A stretch of DNA of 64,000 nucleotides. Origin: Aquincola tertiaricarbonis (GTDB lineage Bacteria; Pseudomonadota; Gammaproteobacteria; Burkholderiales; Burkholderiaceae_C). The position numbers were made by a program, and so were the translations under genes. The stretch is from the NCBI RefSeq assembly GCF_023573145.1, contig NZ_CP097635.1, positions 1,860,001 through 1,924,000 of the forward strand, read 5' to 3'. The stretch's first letter is position 1. Each line of letters begins with the position of its first letter. This document shows positions 28,409 through 37,098 of the stretch, one piece after another. The notes under the pieces are model-generated. The model was not told the DNA's origin and ran no database searches. It saw nothing but the letters and a program-made list of their open reading frames with translations.

Positions 28409-29071
28409 TCAGGCTGGGGCGTCCGGCTCGTCCACGTCGAACACGCGGACGGCCGTGCCGGTGTCCTGCAGCGCGGCCCAGGCCTGCGGCTGGCAGCGGT
28501 CGCGCAGTGAGCAGTTAGGGCAGCGCCGGGTGTCGGTGGTGGGCGGGGGCAGCACGCCTTGCCGCAGCATGGCCCGGATGGCATGCGCGCTGCTGCGAAC
28601 CTGCTCGCGCAGCGCATCGGTGATGGGCACCACGCGCCGGCGCTTGGAGCTGGCATAGAACAGGGCGCCTTCCGCCACCGCATGGCCGGTCATGGCTTCC
28701 AGGCACAGGGCTTGGGCGGCCAGTTGCAGGTCGTCCGCTGCGGCGATGTCGGCCGCCTTGTGCCGCGAGCCGTGCTTGTACTCCACCGGGTAGGGCGTGC
28801 CGTCGGGCTCGAACTCCACTGCATCGGCCTTGCCGATCAAGCCGAGTTCGTCGTGCCACACCGGCAGCGCCCGTTCAATGCGCAGCCCCTTGCGCATCTC
28901 CATGCCCGGCTGGTCCACCTGCCGGTGCACGGCCTGGCCGCGCAGGGTGTGCAGGTTGTCGTCGAAGGCCTGCTCCAGGTGGATCAGGCCGCATTGGCGC
29001 GGGCAATAGGCCCAGTGCTGCAGGGCCGACAACGGCAAGGGGTCTTCAGGCTCGGCGGTGGCGGTGGGCAT
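28409..29071 (-). CDS. cas4: CRISPR-associated exonuclease Cas4
   Basis: 220 residues. Four cysteines for an Fe-S cluster (C23 with C27 at the N-terminus; C184, C187, C193 at the C-terminus) frame a RecB-type nuclease core: D83 in GKADAVEF, E97-x-K99 in PVEYKH, and Q116. It trims prespacers and defines the PAM side during adaptation. The start has AGGAG upstream; it lies 13 nt before cas1 and 44 nt after cas7. Confidence 0.97.
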   Translation of the reverse strand: MPTATAEPEDPLPLSALQHWAYCPRQCGLIHLEQAFDDNLHTLRGQAVHRQVDQPGMEMRKGLRIERALPVWHDELGLIGKADAVEFEPDGTPYPVEYKHGSRHKAADIAAADDLQLAAQALCLEAMTGHAVAEGALFYASSKRRRVVPITDALREQVRSSAHAIRAMLRQGVLPPPTTDTRRCPNCSLRDRCQPQAWAALQDTGTAVRVFDVDEPDAPA

Positions 29072-29115
29072 GGCTTGCTCCTGGCCGCCGCGGCATGGGC
29101 GGCGGCCGGTCGGGC

Positions 29116-30027
29116 TCAGCAGCGGCGCAGCAGGGTCACACCGGGTGCGGCCTGCACGCGTTGGCCGACGTCCAGCGTTTGCTCATCGAAGGTGACGGCG
29201 TACTGGTCGAAGTTGCGCGCAGGGGTGCCGGGCTGCCGGGGCGCCACCTTCAAGCGGTCGAACAGCGCATGCGCCGGTGCATTGCCCAGCTCGCTTTCAT
29301 GCTCGAACACATACAGGCCGCGTGTGCTCATCTGGCCGCGGGCGGCGGAGCGGTCGTGCTCGAACATCTGCTCCAGCGCCTGGAAGTACAGCGCCAGGTC
29401 TTCGGCCGAGAAGCCGGTTTGTTTGGCCAGAAAGCTGGAGATGAAGCCATGCGAGCGGTACAGGCCATAGGGCACGGTGTGCTTGCGGCCCATGGTGCGG
29501 TTGTCGCCGCCCTGTTTCTCGGCTTCGGCCTCGGTGGCCACGGCCATGCGGGTGATGGCATGCTCCAGCGCCACGATGGGCTCGATGGAGCGGGCAAAGG
29601 TCATCTGCACAGGGCCGCGCACCTGGCCGCAGTTCACGCCGGTGGACATCACCGCGCCAAAGGTGCGCACGTCGAAGAAGTTGGCGCACATCCAGTCGCG
29701 GGCCTTGTCCACCTGGTCACCGGCGCCCTTGCGCTTCTTGTCTTCGCCCTTCAAGGCCTCTTCGCCGCCGGTGGCCACGTAGGCCCGCTCATGGGTCTTG
29801 TTCAGGATGGCGCGCTCCTTCACATAGATCTCATAGGGAGGCTGCTCACCGTGCACCAGCCCCACGTAGTTGCGCACCTTGCGCTTCAGGGCCACGTCGG
29901 TCATCAGGCCGTGGCCGGTTTCGGCGTCCAGGCGGGGCAGGTTGCCGGCGTCGGGGTCGCCATTGGGGTTGCCGTCCTTCACGTCGAACAGCACGACGAA
30001 GTCGTAGCGGTGGCTCAGTGCGGTCAT
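29116..30027 (-). CDS. cas7: Cascade backbone protein Cas7 (Csd2, type I-C)
   Basis: 303 residues. It begins [26 protein letters not shown], the Csd2 signature, with [16 protein letters not shown] about 40. Multiple copies coat the crRNA in the type I-C surveillance complex. ATG 30027 (GGGAGAC upstream) is preferred over an earlier in-frame ATG at 30120 that lies inside cas8c. It begins 4 nt after the cas8c stop. Confidence 0.98.
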   Translation of the reverse strand: MTALSHRYDFVVLFDVKDGNPNGDPDAGNLPRLDAETGHGLMTDVALKRKVRNYVGLVHGEQPPYEIYVKERAILNKTHERAYVATGGEEALKGEDKKRKGAGDQVDKARDWMCANFFDVRTFGAVMSTGVNCGQVRGPVQMTFARSIEPIVALEHAITRMAVATEAEAEKQGGDNRTMGRKHTVPYGLYRSHGFISSFLAKQTGFSAEDLALYFQALEQMFEHDRSAARGQMSTRGLYVFEHESELGNAPAHALFDRLKVAPRQPGTPARNFDQYAVTFDEQTLDVGQRVQAAPGVTLLRRC

Positions 30028-30031
30028 GAGT

Positions 30032-31795
30032 TCAGTCTCCCGTGGTGGTGGTTTCTGCGGTGGCCGGCGCTTCTGCCTTGGTGAACAGGTCTTGCCGTTG
30101 GTGGTAATAGCCCAGCGCAAAGCGGCCCTGGTCGGGCAGGTTCAGGTGCCCGGGAAAGTCGGTAATGCCGCTGGTGATCTCGGCCACCAGCTTTTCGAGG
30201 TTCACGGCGCGGCCCCGGTTCTGCATCTTGGCCAGGTGGTGGTTGTGCAGCCGCAGCAGCGTGGTGAACACCGCCAGCGGCGTGCTGGAGGCCGCGCCGT
30301 AGTAGCGCTCGCGGATGGTGGTGTTGAGGCCGGGGTTGGCCTCTTCCTGGATCTTCTCCAGGACCGAGAACAGGCGGCCCAGCCGGTAGGCCGCGTTGGG
30401 GTTGTCCTTGTCGAGCATGGCGCGGGGTGCCTCCTGGGGTGAAAGTCGGTACGAGCGGGTGAGACAGGCCTTGATGACCGCGGCCCGCAGATAGCCCACC
30501 TGCTGCTCGGCCCGGCAGCGCTGCACCGCCGCGTTAAGCCACAGCGCGGGGTAGGGGCCGCCGCTGAGGATGGCGCGCATCACGTCGCCGCCCAGCGTGG
30601 GCGGGATGTTGTCGGCCTTGCGCTGCAGTGCCACGGCACGCAGCAGGTTGAACAGGGTCGGGTAAGGCGGGTCTTGCGGGCTGCGCACCACCTCCAGGTC
30701 CTGGAACCAGGCCTGGATGTGCCGCGCAACATCGCGCAGGGGATCGGCATGCCAGAAGCGGATGGCGATGCGCGCGGCATTGGGGGCCAGGCCCAGCACG
30801 TAGAAGCGGTTGTTGCCGGCGGCGCCGTCGAAGCGGCCGCTGCGCACCGCGTTGAACAAGGCACTGACCTGCGCGGTGTGGGCGTCCGGGTCGTCGGGCA
30901 GTTCGTCGAACAGGGCGGCAAAGCCGTCTTCCACGTCCTTGTCTTCTTCACGCTGGGCCCAGAACACGGTGCTGGCATCGCCCACCTGCATGCGCTGGGC
31001 CGATTGTTTGCCCAGCAGGTGGTTCAGTGCGGTGGTGTACGCGAAGGCTGCGGCCGGGCTGACGGGGGCGTTGGCGCCTTGCTCCTTGCCAAAGGAGCGA
31101 AAGGCATCGAGGTTGAACGAGACGATGTTGGCGCCGGAGGTTTGGGCGCCCCACACGCCCTTGATGGCGCTGTGCAGGCGCTCGGGCGGCGTGGGCTGGC
31201 CGGTGATCAGGCAGGTCACGGTGGCTGGGTCATGGCCGGCGGCGGCTGGCGTGGCAGCGGCCTGAATGGCAGCGAACACGGCAGGGCGTTGGCAGACCAG
31301 GTCGTTCTCGCCTTGCAGGCGGAAGCTGAGGTTGGGGTTGCCTTCTTCGGCCACTGCGGCCCAGGCCGGCTTGGCCTGGGCTGCCGCCAGCGGATCAGCG
31401 GCAAGGAAGCGGCGTACCGCCTCCAGGCCGGCATCCCCTTCGGCATGGGGCGCCAAGGCGTCGAGGCGTTGGCGGAACGCGGCCATCTGCTCGGCCACGC
31501 GTTCGGGCTTGCCCTTGGTGTCCAGCCCCAGCACGTACTCGGCCGTGTCCCACAGCAGGTTGGCGGCCACGCCGGAGGTTTTTTTCACGCCTTGGGGCAC
31601 CAGGTAGCGGCGGGCCACCTTCTTTTTGCCCTGTGGCTCTCGGGTGTCGCTGATATCCAGCAGGCGACCGTCGGTCGACAGCTCCAGGATGAAGGGGATC
31701 TCCTTGTCTTCCAGCCCGGCGGCGGGCAGGCGGCGCACGGGATCGGGGTCGCGCACCTTGCGCTCGTAGTACGCGTGCAAGGCCTGCAGGATCAT
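30032..31795 (-). CDS. cas8c: Cascade large subunit Cas8c (Csd1)
   Basis: 587 residues of the Csd1 family: [18 protein letters not shown] start, [18 protein letters not shown] about 88, [17 protein letters not shown] about 188. It recognises the PAM and recruits Cas3; in I-C an internal start also yields a Cas11-like small subunit from the C-terminal part. The start overlaps the end of cas5 by 4 nt (ATGA). It is full length with no frameshift. Confidence 0.98.
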   Translation of the reverse strand: MILQALHAYYERKVRDPDPVRRLPAAGLEDKEIPFILELSTDGRLLDISDTREPQGKKKVARRYLVPQGVKKTSGVAANLLWDTAEYVLGLDTKGKPERVAEQMAAFRQRLDALAPHAEGDAGLEAVRRFLAADPLAAAQAKPAWAAVAEEGNPNLSFRLQGENDLVCQRPAVFAAIQAAATPAAAGHDPATVTCLITGQPTPPERLHSAIKGVWGAQTSGANIVSFNLDAFRSFGKEQGANAPVSPAAAFAYTTALNHLLGKQSAQRMQVGDASTVFWAQREEDKDVEDGFAALFDELPDDPDAHTAQVSALFNAVRSGRFDGAAGNNRFYVLGLAPNAARIAIRFWHADPLRDVARHIQAWFQDLEVVRSPQDPPYPTLFNLLRAVALQRKADNIPPTLGGDVMRAILSGGPYPALWLNAAVQRCRAEQQVGYLRAAVIKACLTRSYRLSPQEAPRAMLDKDNPNAAYRLGRLFSVLEKIQEEANPGLNTTIRERYYGAASSTPLAVFTTLLRLHNHHLAKMQNRGRAVNLEKLVAEITSGITDFPGHLNLPDQGRFALGYYHQRQDLFTKAEAPATAETTTTGD

Positions 31796-32451
31796 GAGCG
31801 CACCTCGGCCTGGGTCAGGTCCAGCACACCACGCGTGAGCTGGGCGCGGAAGAACATCGGCCGCGGGTCGGCGGGCCGGGTGAAGTCCATGTCGTACAGC
31901 ATCCAGCCGAAGTCGCCGTCCAGGCTGGTCAGCGGCTCGGGCTCGCCATCGGGCGAGGCCACCAGGCGCACGCGGGCATCAAACTCGCGGCAGCCCAGGT
32001 AGGGCTGGTTCACGCACTGGCCTTTGCTGGCGCGGCGCTGGAACATCTCGGTGTACTTGGCCAGGTTGCCCATGGCTTCGCCCTTGACCGGCTCCATCCG
32101 CGCATAAAGCCGGTAGGCCACGTCACGCAGGAACAGGCCGGCGCGTTGCTGGCGCTCTTTTTCCACGTAGAGGCCGAGCTGGCCCTTGCCCGACTGCATC
32201 GCACCCGCCACGTTGCGGGCGGAGACGACCGCCCCCACCTCGTTGCGCCGCACGCTGATCCAGCGCACCGGCGACAACACCTCGATGCGCTCCATGCGCC
32301 ATCGGATCTCGGGCTTCCACAAGATGGACTCGAACACCGACCGCGCCGCCGATGGCGTGATGAAGTCGTAGGAGACGCGCTCCACCTTCATCTCAGGCCG
32401 GGTGAAGCAGGCGTAGTCGCCGCGCACGTCAAGGCAGAACTCTGGTCGCAT
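31792..32451 (-). CDS. cas5: Cas5c, crRNA-processing endoribonuclease of type I-C
   Basis: 219 residues, full Cas5d/Cas5c pattern: VRGDYACFTRPEMKVERVSYD near the start and SAARSVFESILWKPEIRW following. In type I-C it replaces Cas6, cleaving pre-crRNA at the base of the repeat hairpin and capping the 5' handle. GGAGG stands 9 nt before the ATG. A 42-codon reading frame ends 28 nt upstream, so cas5 is probably the second frame on this transcript. Confidence 0.98.
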   Translation of the reverse strand: MRPEFCLDVRGDYACFTRPEMKVERVSYDFITPSAARSVFESILWKPEIRWRMERIEVLSPVRWISVRRNEVGAVVSARNVAGAMQSGKGQLGLYVEKERQQRAGLFLRDVAYRLYARMEPVKGEAMGNLAKYTEMFQRRASKGQCVNQPYLGCREFDARVRLVASPDGEPEPLTSLDGDFGWMLYDMDFTRPADPRPMFFRAQLTRGVLDLTQAEVRS

Positions 32452-32479
32452 GGTGGGTGGCCTCCGTGGGTGGTGTGGG

Positions 32480-32608
32480 CTAGAAGAAGAGGGCGAAGCA
32501 CCAGGGCACTGTCATGGCAAGCGCGACCAGCATCCACAGGGCATAAAAGCGATGGTTCGGTTGGTCTCTCATCAAGCGCAGCTCGCGTAGCAACTTCGTC
32601 AGGTCCAT
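32480..32608 (-). CDS. 42-residue single-helix membrane peptide, candidate CreT-like toxin
   Basis: A small frame, ATG 32608 to TAG 32480. The first 20 residues are charged and polar (MDLTKLLRELRLMRDQPNHR); the other 22 are almost entirely hydrophobic with two Trp and two terminal Phe, ending at the membrane. This is the look of small inner-membrane toxins, but I recognise no family. GGAG/GGTGG-type sites lie 8-18 nt upstream. It sits between the putative cas operon promoter and cas5 (28-nt gap), under a promoter that a crRNA-like RNA appears to target. Internal Met13 is followed by an AGA codon, rare here. A neutral leader peptide or chance frame is possible. Confidence 0.5.
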   Translation of the reverse strand: MDLTKLLRELRLMRDQPNHRFYALWMLVALAMTVPWCFALFF

Positions 32609-32641
32609 GTTCGGCCACCCATCCACTCCAGCGATGAGGCA

Positions 32642-32688
32642 AGTCTACACAACTTCTATGTAAGACAAGTAGTACCTCTACGATGCTT
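32642..32688 (-). promoter_or_regulatory. Putative promoter of the small ORF-cas5-cas2 operon, overlapped by a Cascade target
   Basis: On the minus strand TTGTCT (32663-32668) and TAGACT (32642-32647) are 15 nt apart, resembling -35 and -10 boxes and predicting a start about 27 nt before the small ORF. On the plus strand a TTC PAM at 32654-32656 is followed by a segment (from 32657) matching the spacer-like part of the neighbouring RNA element. 15 of the first 22 positions are identical, with mismatches at 3, 6, 11, 12, 14, 15 and 18. Cascade bound here would cover the -35 box. Confidence 0.5.
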
Positions 32689-32700
32689 CCGATAGCACTG

Positions 32701-32707
32701 GTATGCT
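32701..32707 (+). promoter_or_regulatory. Extended -10 element for the crRNA-like RNA
   Basis: TATGCT at 32702-32707 preceded by TGG forms a TGnTATGCT extended -10. It predicts a transcript starting at about 32713, exactly at the CCC-UUCG-GGG hairpin of the repeat-like element. No good -35 box is seen. Confidence 0.35.
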
Positions 32708-32708
32708 G

Positions 32709-32803
32709 AAGTCCCTTCGGGGTGGATTGAAACTAGGTCAGACCCGGGGTGCCTCATAGGCATGTGGCGCGCACGAATGGCAGCCCCGTTCGTGCGCGCC
32801 TTC
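32709..32803 (+). ncRNA. Solitary crRNA-like RNA (CreA/CreR-type) between cas3 and cas5
   Basis: A repeat-like part (about 32709-32733) has a CCC-TTCG-GGG hairpin and ends GTGGATTGAAAC; the array repeat in crRNA sense ends GTGGGTTGAAAC and has a UUCG-looped hairpin. A 32-nt spacer-like part follows (32734-32765, beginning TAGGTCAGACC), then a 12-bp hairpin. It runs opposite to the cas genes. The spacer-like part pairs imperfectly, from a TTC PAM, with the cas5-operon promoter 80 nt away. Family knowledge: CreA and CreR RNAs are degenerate mini-CRISPRs that guide Cascade to repress, not cut, because of partial matching. Function here is inferred. Confidence 0.6.
32766..32800. terminator. 12-bp hairpin between the crRNA-like RNA and cas3
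   Basis: Perfect arms GGCGCGCACGAA (32766-32777) and TTCGTGCGCGCC (32789-32800) with an 11-nt loop. It begins 5 nt after the cas3 stop on the minus strand and ends the crRNA-like RNA on the plus strand (followed by TTCCCT). There is no long T-run, so it may be a weak bidirectional terminator, a 3' processing or stability hairpin, or a much diverged second repeat. Confidence 0.55.
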
Positions 32804-32804
32804 C

Positions 32805-35258
32805 CTACACCACATACACCGGATCCCCCGGCGCGCCGTCCACGCGCACGCCGAGCACGCGGTCGTAGAACACGTCGGATTCGGCTTGCACGTAGACGCC
32901 GGGCACCGGCTCGCGCACATCGCCCTGGGCGATCAGCCGGCGCAGGTCGTGCTGGTAGATCGTGACGCCGTAGCGCTGCAGCTTGCGCATCAGCCAGCGC
33001 TCGGGGCCGTCGCGCTCCAGCAGGCCGATCAGGGCGTTCACGTCTTCGCGGCAACGGTCGCTGTGGTAGCGCACGATCACGGTGGCAGCGTCGTCGTTGT
33101 CGATCATCCGGAAGCGCTCGGCCGCGCTGCGGAACTGCATGGCCAGCGCCTTGTCTTCCCTGCTCACCTGCAGCCGCAGCAGCTCGCAGATGCCTTGCTG
33201 GTCGAGCGAGTGCGCATCGGCATAGAGCCGCTGGAAGTAGCGGCGCACACGTGCCACCGACAGCGGGTCGGGGTCGTCGGTGGCGGCCAGGTCGTCCCAC
33301 ACCTGGGTGCAGGCTTGCGCCGCCTGGCGCAGCAGGCCGGGTGGTGGCGCTTTGGGCGGCACGAACACGTGCACATCGCCAAAGGCCAACAAGCCTTCCC
33401 GATTGCAGCGGCCTGCGGCCTGCGCGACCGAATCAAGGCCGGTGACGGCACGGAAGACCACGGGGAAGTCGAAGTCGACGCCCGCCTCCACCAGGTTGGT
33501 GGCGACCACCCGCACGGGCTGTGGCTGCAGGCCTTGCGCCAGTGCCTGCCGGCGGGCGGCCAGCGCGGATTTGATGTCGGCGATCACCTCGCTGCGGTGC
33601 TGGGGGCACATCAGCGCCGAGAGGTGCCACAGCCCTGGCGTGGCGCAGCCGTCGTCTTCCTGCAGTTGCTGCCTGAGTGTGTCGTACAGCGTGCGGGCAT
33701 CGGCCCGGCGCCCGACGATGGCCAGCGCCGCCTCCTGCTGCGCCACGGCCTGAGCGGTGACTTCCCAGGGCTGCGGCTGCTGCAGGTCGGCGGGCAGGTG
33801 CACCCGCACACGCTGCAGCGCGGCATACAGGGCCGGCTCGTCGTCGATGATGGCGGTGACTTCTTGCGGGCCATAGCCGCGCAGGCCACGGCCGCCAAAG
33901 TGGCGTTGTTCGGTCAGCGTGGGCTGGGTGGCAGTGCACAGCACCACCGTGGCGCCATGGTCGCGCACCAGCAGCCGCAGCACATCGACGATGGGCTGCA
34001 GGTAAGGCACGGGCAGCAGTTGCGCTTCGTCGATGACGATGACGCTGCCGCGCAGCCGGTGCAGCTTGCGGCAGCGTGAGGTGCGGCTGGCGAACAGGCT
34101 CTCGAACAGTTGCACGCTGGTGGTGACGATGACCGGGGCGTCCCAGTTCTCGCTGGCCAGCCGCGAGCGTGGCGTCTCCGAGGCTTCGTCGGGCTCCACC
34201 GCGTTGCTGTGGTGTTCCAGCACCACCCGCTCGGCCATGTCTGGCCCCAGCGCTGCAAACACGTCGCGGTAGACCTCGGCCGTCTGCTCGATGATGCTGG
34301 TGTAGGGGATGACCATCACCACGCGGCGCAGGCCGTGGCGTTGCGCGTGCGTCAGGGCAAAGGCCAGGCTGGCCAGGGTCTTGCCGCCACCGGTGGGCAC
34401 CGTCAGGGTGTAGGTGCCCTGGGCGCCGCCGGCCTTATGGCGGCAGGCGGCCAGCACCTCGGCGCGGCGCTGGTTGACGGCGGCGTCGGCCCGGCCCGCG
34501 GCCGCCACCGCCGCCGCCTTGCGCGCCATGTAGGCATCGAAGGTGGCCAGCAGCGTGGCCATCGGGGGCATTGGCGCCTGCCGTGCCCGTGTGTGGTCGG
34601 GGCTGAAGAAGGCTTCCGTGTCCAGAAAGTCGGCATCGACCAGGGCCGAGAACAGCATGCGGGTCCACAGGGCCAGCCGACCGGGGATGTCCTCGGTACC
34701 GCTGCGCAAAGGGATGGGGATGGCGGCCAGGTCGGGCAGGCCGCAGGCAGGGGCCAGGATCTCCGGCTGCGGCTGGGCGGCCAGCGCTTCCTGCCATTCG
34801 CGCCGGGCGTCCGGTGCGCTCAGTCGCCCCTGCAAGCCGTCGTACCAATCAGCCAGCCCGGCGTGGTGGCCGGCGATCACGTACTGCAGCAGCCGGGCCA
34901 CCAGCAGGCCACGCGGGCCGAACTGCTGCTGCAGCCACTGCGCGGCGTGCAAGGCGCCTGCGGCGGAGTGGGTCTTGTCGCTGCCCTGGGGCAGCCGGCC
35001 TTCGATGTGGGCCTCGGCCACCAGCCGGATGTAGCGCTGGAAGCCGACGCGGTACTTGCCCAGGTCGTGCCACACGCCCGCCAGCCGACCGCATGTCGCC
35101 AGACTCCGGTCTTCGCCGGATAGGAGAAGCGAGTCGAACGCCAGACTTCCGACTGCGTGCAAATGTTCGACCAAATCATGGTCGCCGCAATCACCGGTGC
35201 CTTTGTGAGCGAGAGCGCGGAAAGATGGCATCTCGTGCGGTGTGTTAGCGGCGGCCAT
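32805..35258 (-). CDS. cas3: CRISPR helicase-nuclease Cas3 (type I-C)
   Basis: About 817 residues. N-terminal HD nuclease: H-x pattern VEHLHAVG about 30, HDLGKY at 64-69, KTHSAAGA about 95. SF2 helicase: Walker A VPTGGGKT about 285, Walker B IVIDEAQLLP about 400, and C-terminal AAGRCNREG about 610. It is recruited by Cascade to unwind and degrade target DNA. ATG 35258 was chosen; a GTG one codon earlier and an ATG at 35231 are alternatives, none with a strong ribosome site. Unlike many I-C loci, a 353-nt gap separates cas3 from cas5. Confidence 0.97.
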   Translation of the reverse strand: MAAANTPHEMPSFRALAHKGTGDCGDHDLVEHLHAVGSLAFDSLLLSGEDRSLATCGRLAGVWHDLGKYRVGFQRYIRLVAEAHIEGRLPQGSDKTHSAAGALHAAQWLQQQFGPRGLLVARLLQYVIAGHHAGLADWYDGLQGRLSAPDARREWQEALAAQPQPEILAPACGLPDLAAIPIPLRSGTEDIPGRLALWTRMLFSALVDADFLDTEAFFSPDHTRARQAPMPPMATLLATFDAYMARKAAAVAAAGRADAAVNQRRAEVLAACRHKAGGAQGTYTLTVPTGGGKTLASLAFALTHAQRHGLRRVVMVIPYTSIIEQTAEVYRDVFAALGPDMAERVVLEHHSNAVEPDEASETPRSRLASENWDAPVIVTTSVQLFESLFASRTSRCRKLHRLRGSVIVIDEAQLLPVPYLQPIVDVLRLLVRDHGATVVLCTATQPTLTEQRHFGGRGLRGYGPQEVTAIIDDEPALYAALQRVRVHLPADLQQPQPWEVTAQAVAQQEAALAIVGRRADARTLYDTLRQQLQEDDGCATPGLWHLSALMCPQHRSEVIADIKSALAARRQALAQGLQPQPVRVVATNLVEAGVDFDFPVVFRAVTGLDSVAQAAGRCNREGLLAFGDVHVFVPPKAPPPGLLRQAAQACTQVWDDLAATDDPDPLSVARVRRYFQRLYADAHSLDQQGICELLRLQVSREDKALAMQFRSAAERFRMIDNDDAATVIVRYHSDRCREDVNALIGLLERDGPERWLMRKLQRYGVTIYQHDLRRLIAQGDVREPVPGVYVQAESDVFYDRVLGVRVDGAPGDPVYVV

Positions 35259-35605
35259 CACAGCTTCGTGGATTGCGGTTGCCTGCTGTAGGTGTTGGTG
35301 GTGTTGAGGGATGGTAGCTACGGCTCACGCCGGCCGGCTGTCACTATTTGCCCCACGGCTCATCGTTTGATGCCACCGAGATCCAAGCCAAAGAACTCCT
35401 GGGGCTGGAATGTCCGGACACCGTCGGTGATCGGGGGTGCTCCTGCAGGTCCTCTGCCGCGCGCCTGCTGTGTGCCCAAGCGCATGGCCGTCGCGATCTC
35501 GCCGCCTCACCCCAACCCAAAACAACCCCCTTTGCCCCCCTCTTTTCCCGCCGTCTCCCCCCTCAAGTCCGTCGGAAGATGGCGCCGAGACTCCGGGAGC
35601 CCCGC
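35259..35605. promoter_or_regulatory. Divergent intergenic region cas3 / flgG with possible sigma-28-like promoter
   Basis: 347 nt with no supported gene; the open frame upstream of flgG lacks similarity to FlgF or any family. Near flgG, TCAAGTCC (35563-35570) and GCCGAGAC (35584-35591), 13 nt apart, resemble the flagellar sigma-28 elements TAAAGTTT and GCCGATAA, but the spacing is 2 nt too long. The cas3 promoter must also lie here and was not identified. Confidence 0.3.
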
Positions 35606-36388
35606 ATGATCCGATCCCTCTGGATCGCCAAGACCGGCATGGAAGCCCAGCAGATGCAGCTGGACAACGTGTCGCACAACCTGGCCAACGCTTCGACCAA
35701 CGGCTACAAGCGCCAGCACGCCGTGTTCGAAGACTTGATGTACCAGAACCTGCGTCAGGCGGGCGCGGCCACGTCCGAGCAATCGCAGCTGCCCACGGGC
35801 CTGCAGGTGGGCCTGGGCGTGCGCACGGTGGCCACTTCGCGCAGCTTCAGCCAGGGCAACCTGCAGCAGACGCAGAACAACCTGGACATCGCGGTCAAGG
35901 GCAACGGCTTCTTCCAGATCCAGCTGCCCGACGGCACCACCGGCTACACGCGCGATGGTTCCTTCAAGGTCGATGCCAACGGCACCATGGTCACCAACAA
36001 CGGCTACACGCTGCTGCCGGGCATCACCGTGCCGGCCAATGCCACGTCGCTCACCATCGCGCAGGACGGCACCGTCAGCGTGACCGTGCCCGGCCAGGTG
36101 GCGGCGCAGAACCTGGGGCAGCTGCAGCTGGCCAACTTCATCAACCCGCCGGGGCTGGAGCCGCTGGGCGGCAACCTGTATGCCGAGACGGCCGCCTCGG
36201 GCACGCCCAACGTGGGTGCGCCGGGCACTGAATCGCTAGGCACGCTGCAGCAGGGTTTCGTGGAAACCAGCAACGTGAACGTGGTGGAAGAGCTGGTGGC
36301 CATGATCGCCACGCAGCGCGCCTACGAACTCAATTCCAAGGCCATCAGCACCTCTGACCAGATGCTGGCCAAGCTGGGGCAGCTGTGA
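35606..36388 (+). CDS. flgG: Flagellar distal rod protein FlgG
   Basis: 260 residues, exact family length. It starts [20 protein letters not shown] with [16 protein letters not shown] (rod signature), has [19 protein letters not shown] in the middle and ends with [19 protein letters not shown]. It forms the distal rod. A GGGAG site precedes ATG 35606; the frame extends upstream to 35348 but that part is unconserved. flgB-flgF, normally just upstream, are absent; cas3 lies there instead. Confidence 0.97.
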   Translation: MIRSLWIAKTGMEAQQMQLDNVSHNLANASTNGYKRQHAVFEDLMYQNLRQAGAATSEQSQLPTGLQVGLGVRTVATSRSFSQGNLQQTQNNLDIAVKGNGFFQIQLPDGTTGYTRDGSFKVDANGTMVTNNGYTLLPGITVPANATSLTIAQDGTVSVTVPGQVAAQNLGQLQLANFINPPGLEPLGGNLYAETAASGTPNVGAPGTESLGTLQQGFVETSNVNVVEELVAMIATQRAYELNSKAISTSDQMLAKLGQL

Positions 36389-37086
36389 TGAAGCTCGTGT
36401 TGCGCACCTTCACCCGCTTGGCCGTGCCGGCCGCCGCGCTGGCGGTGCTGGCCGGCTGCAGCCACATCAACGACTACCGCGTGCCGCCGGTCGACATCAA
36501 TGCGCCGCCGCCGGTGCTGCCGGCCGCCACGCCGCAGGCCGAGGGCAGCAACGGTGCCATCTACCAGGCGGTGGCCTACCGCCCGCTGTTCGAAGACCAC
36601 CGCGCCCGCCTGCCCGGCGACGTGCTCACGGTGCAGATCACCGAGAAGATCAGCGCCAGCCAAAGCTCCAACAGCACCATCGACAAGAAGACCTCGGTGG
36701 ACGCGGGCGTGACCGCCATTCCGCTGATCTCGCCCAAGGCCCTGGCGCGTGCCAGCGCCACCGGCACCGGCAGCAACAAGTTCGATGGCAAGGGCTCCAC
36801 CGACGCCAGCAACGACTTCTCCGGCACCATCACCGCCATCGTCACCGGCGTGCTGCCCAACGGCCACCTGCTGATCAGCGGCGAAAAGCAGATCGGCGTC
36901 AATGCCAACGTGGACGTGCTGCGCTTCTCGGGCCAGGTAGACCCGCGCGCCATCCGTTCGGGCAACACGGTGCAAAGCACGCAGATCGCCAACGTGCGGG
37001 TGGAACACCGCGGCAAGGGCCAGCAGGCCGATGCGCAGGTGATGGGCTGGCTGGGCCGCATCTTCCTGAGCGTGATGCCCATCTGA
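36388..37086 (+). CDS. flgH: Flagellar L-ring lipoprotein FlgH
   Basis: 232 residues. Lipobox LAGC (about residue 24) after a signal peptide, then YRPLFEDHRARLPGDVLTVQITE and ISGEKQIGVN, typical of FlgH. It forms the outer-membrane L-ring bushing. The start overlaps the flgG stop (TGATG), and a GTG one codon earlier is also possible. Confidence 0.96.
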   Translation: MKLVLRTFTRLAVPAAALAVLAGCSHINDYRVPPVDINAPPPVLPAATPQAEGSNGAIYQAVAYRPLFEDHRARLPGDVLTVQITEKISASQSSNSTIDKKTSVDAGVTAIPLISPKALARASATGTGSNKFDGKGSTDASNDFSGTITAIVTGVLPNGHLLISGEKQIGVNANVDVLRFSGQVDPRAIRSGNTVQSTQIANVRVEHRGKGQQADAQVMGWLGRIFLSVMPI

Positions 37087-37098
37087 CGGACCCGACCG

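Noticed and set aside
32388..32642. 84-codon minus-strand frame in the cas3-cas5 gap
   Set aside because: It overlaps the cas5 start in another frame, lacks a hydrophobic or domain pattern, and starts inside the promoter; the 42-codon frame fits better.
32766..32800. The 12-bp hairpin as a complete explanation of the gap (simple cas3 terminator)
   Set aside because: It does not explain the adjacent GTGGATTGAAAC repeat ending, the UUCG hairpin or the PAM-anchored match to the promoter.
35348..35605. N-terminal extension of flgG or a remnant of flgF
   Set aside because: No rod-protein motif in any frame, and FlgG is complete from 35606.
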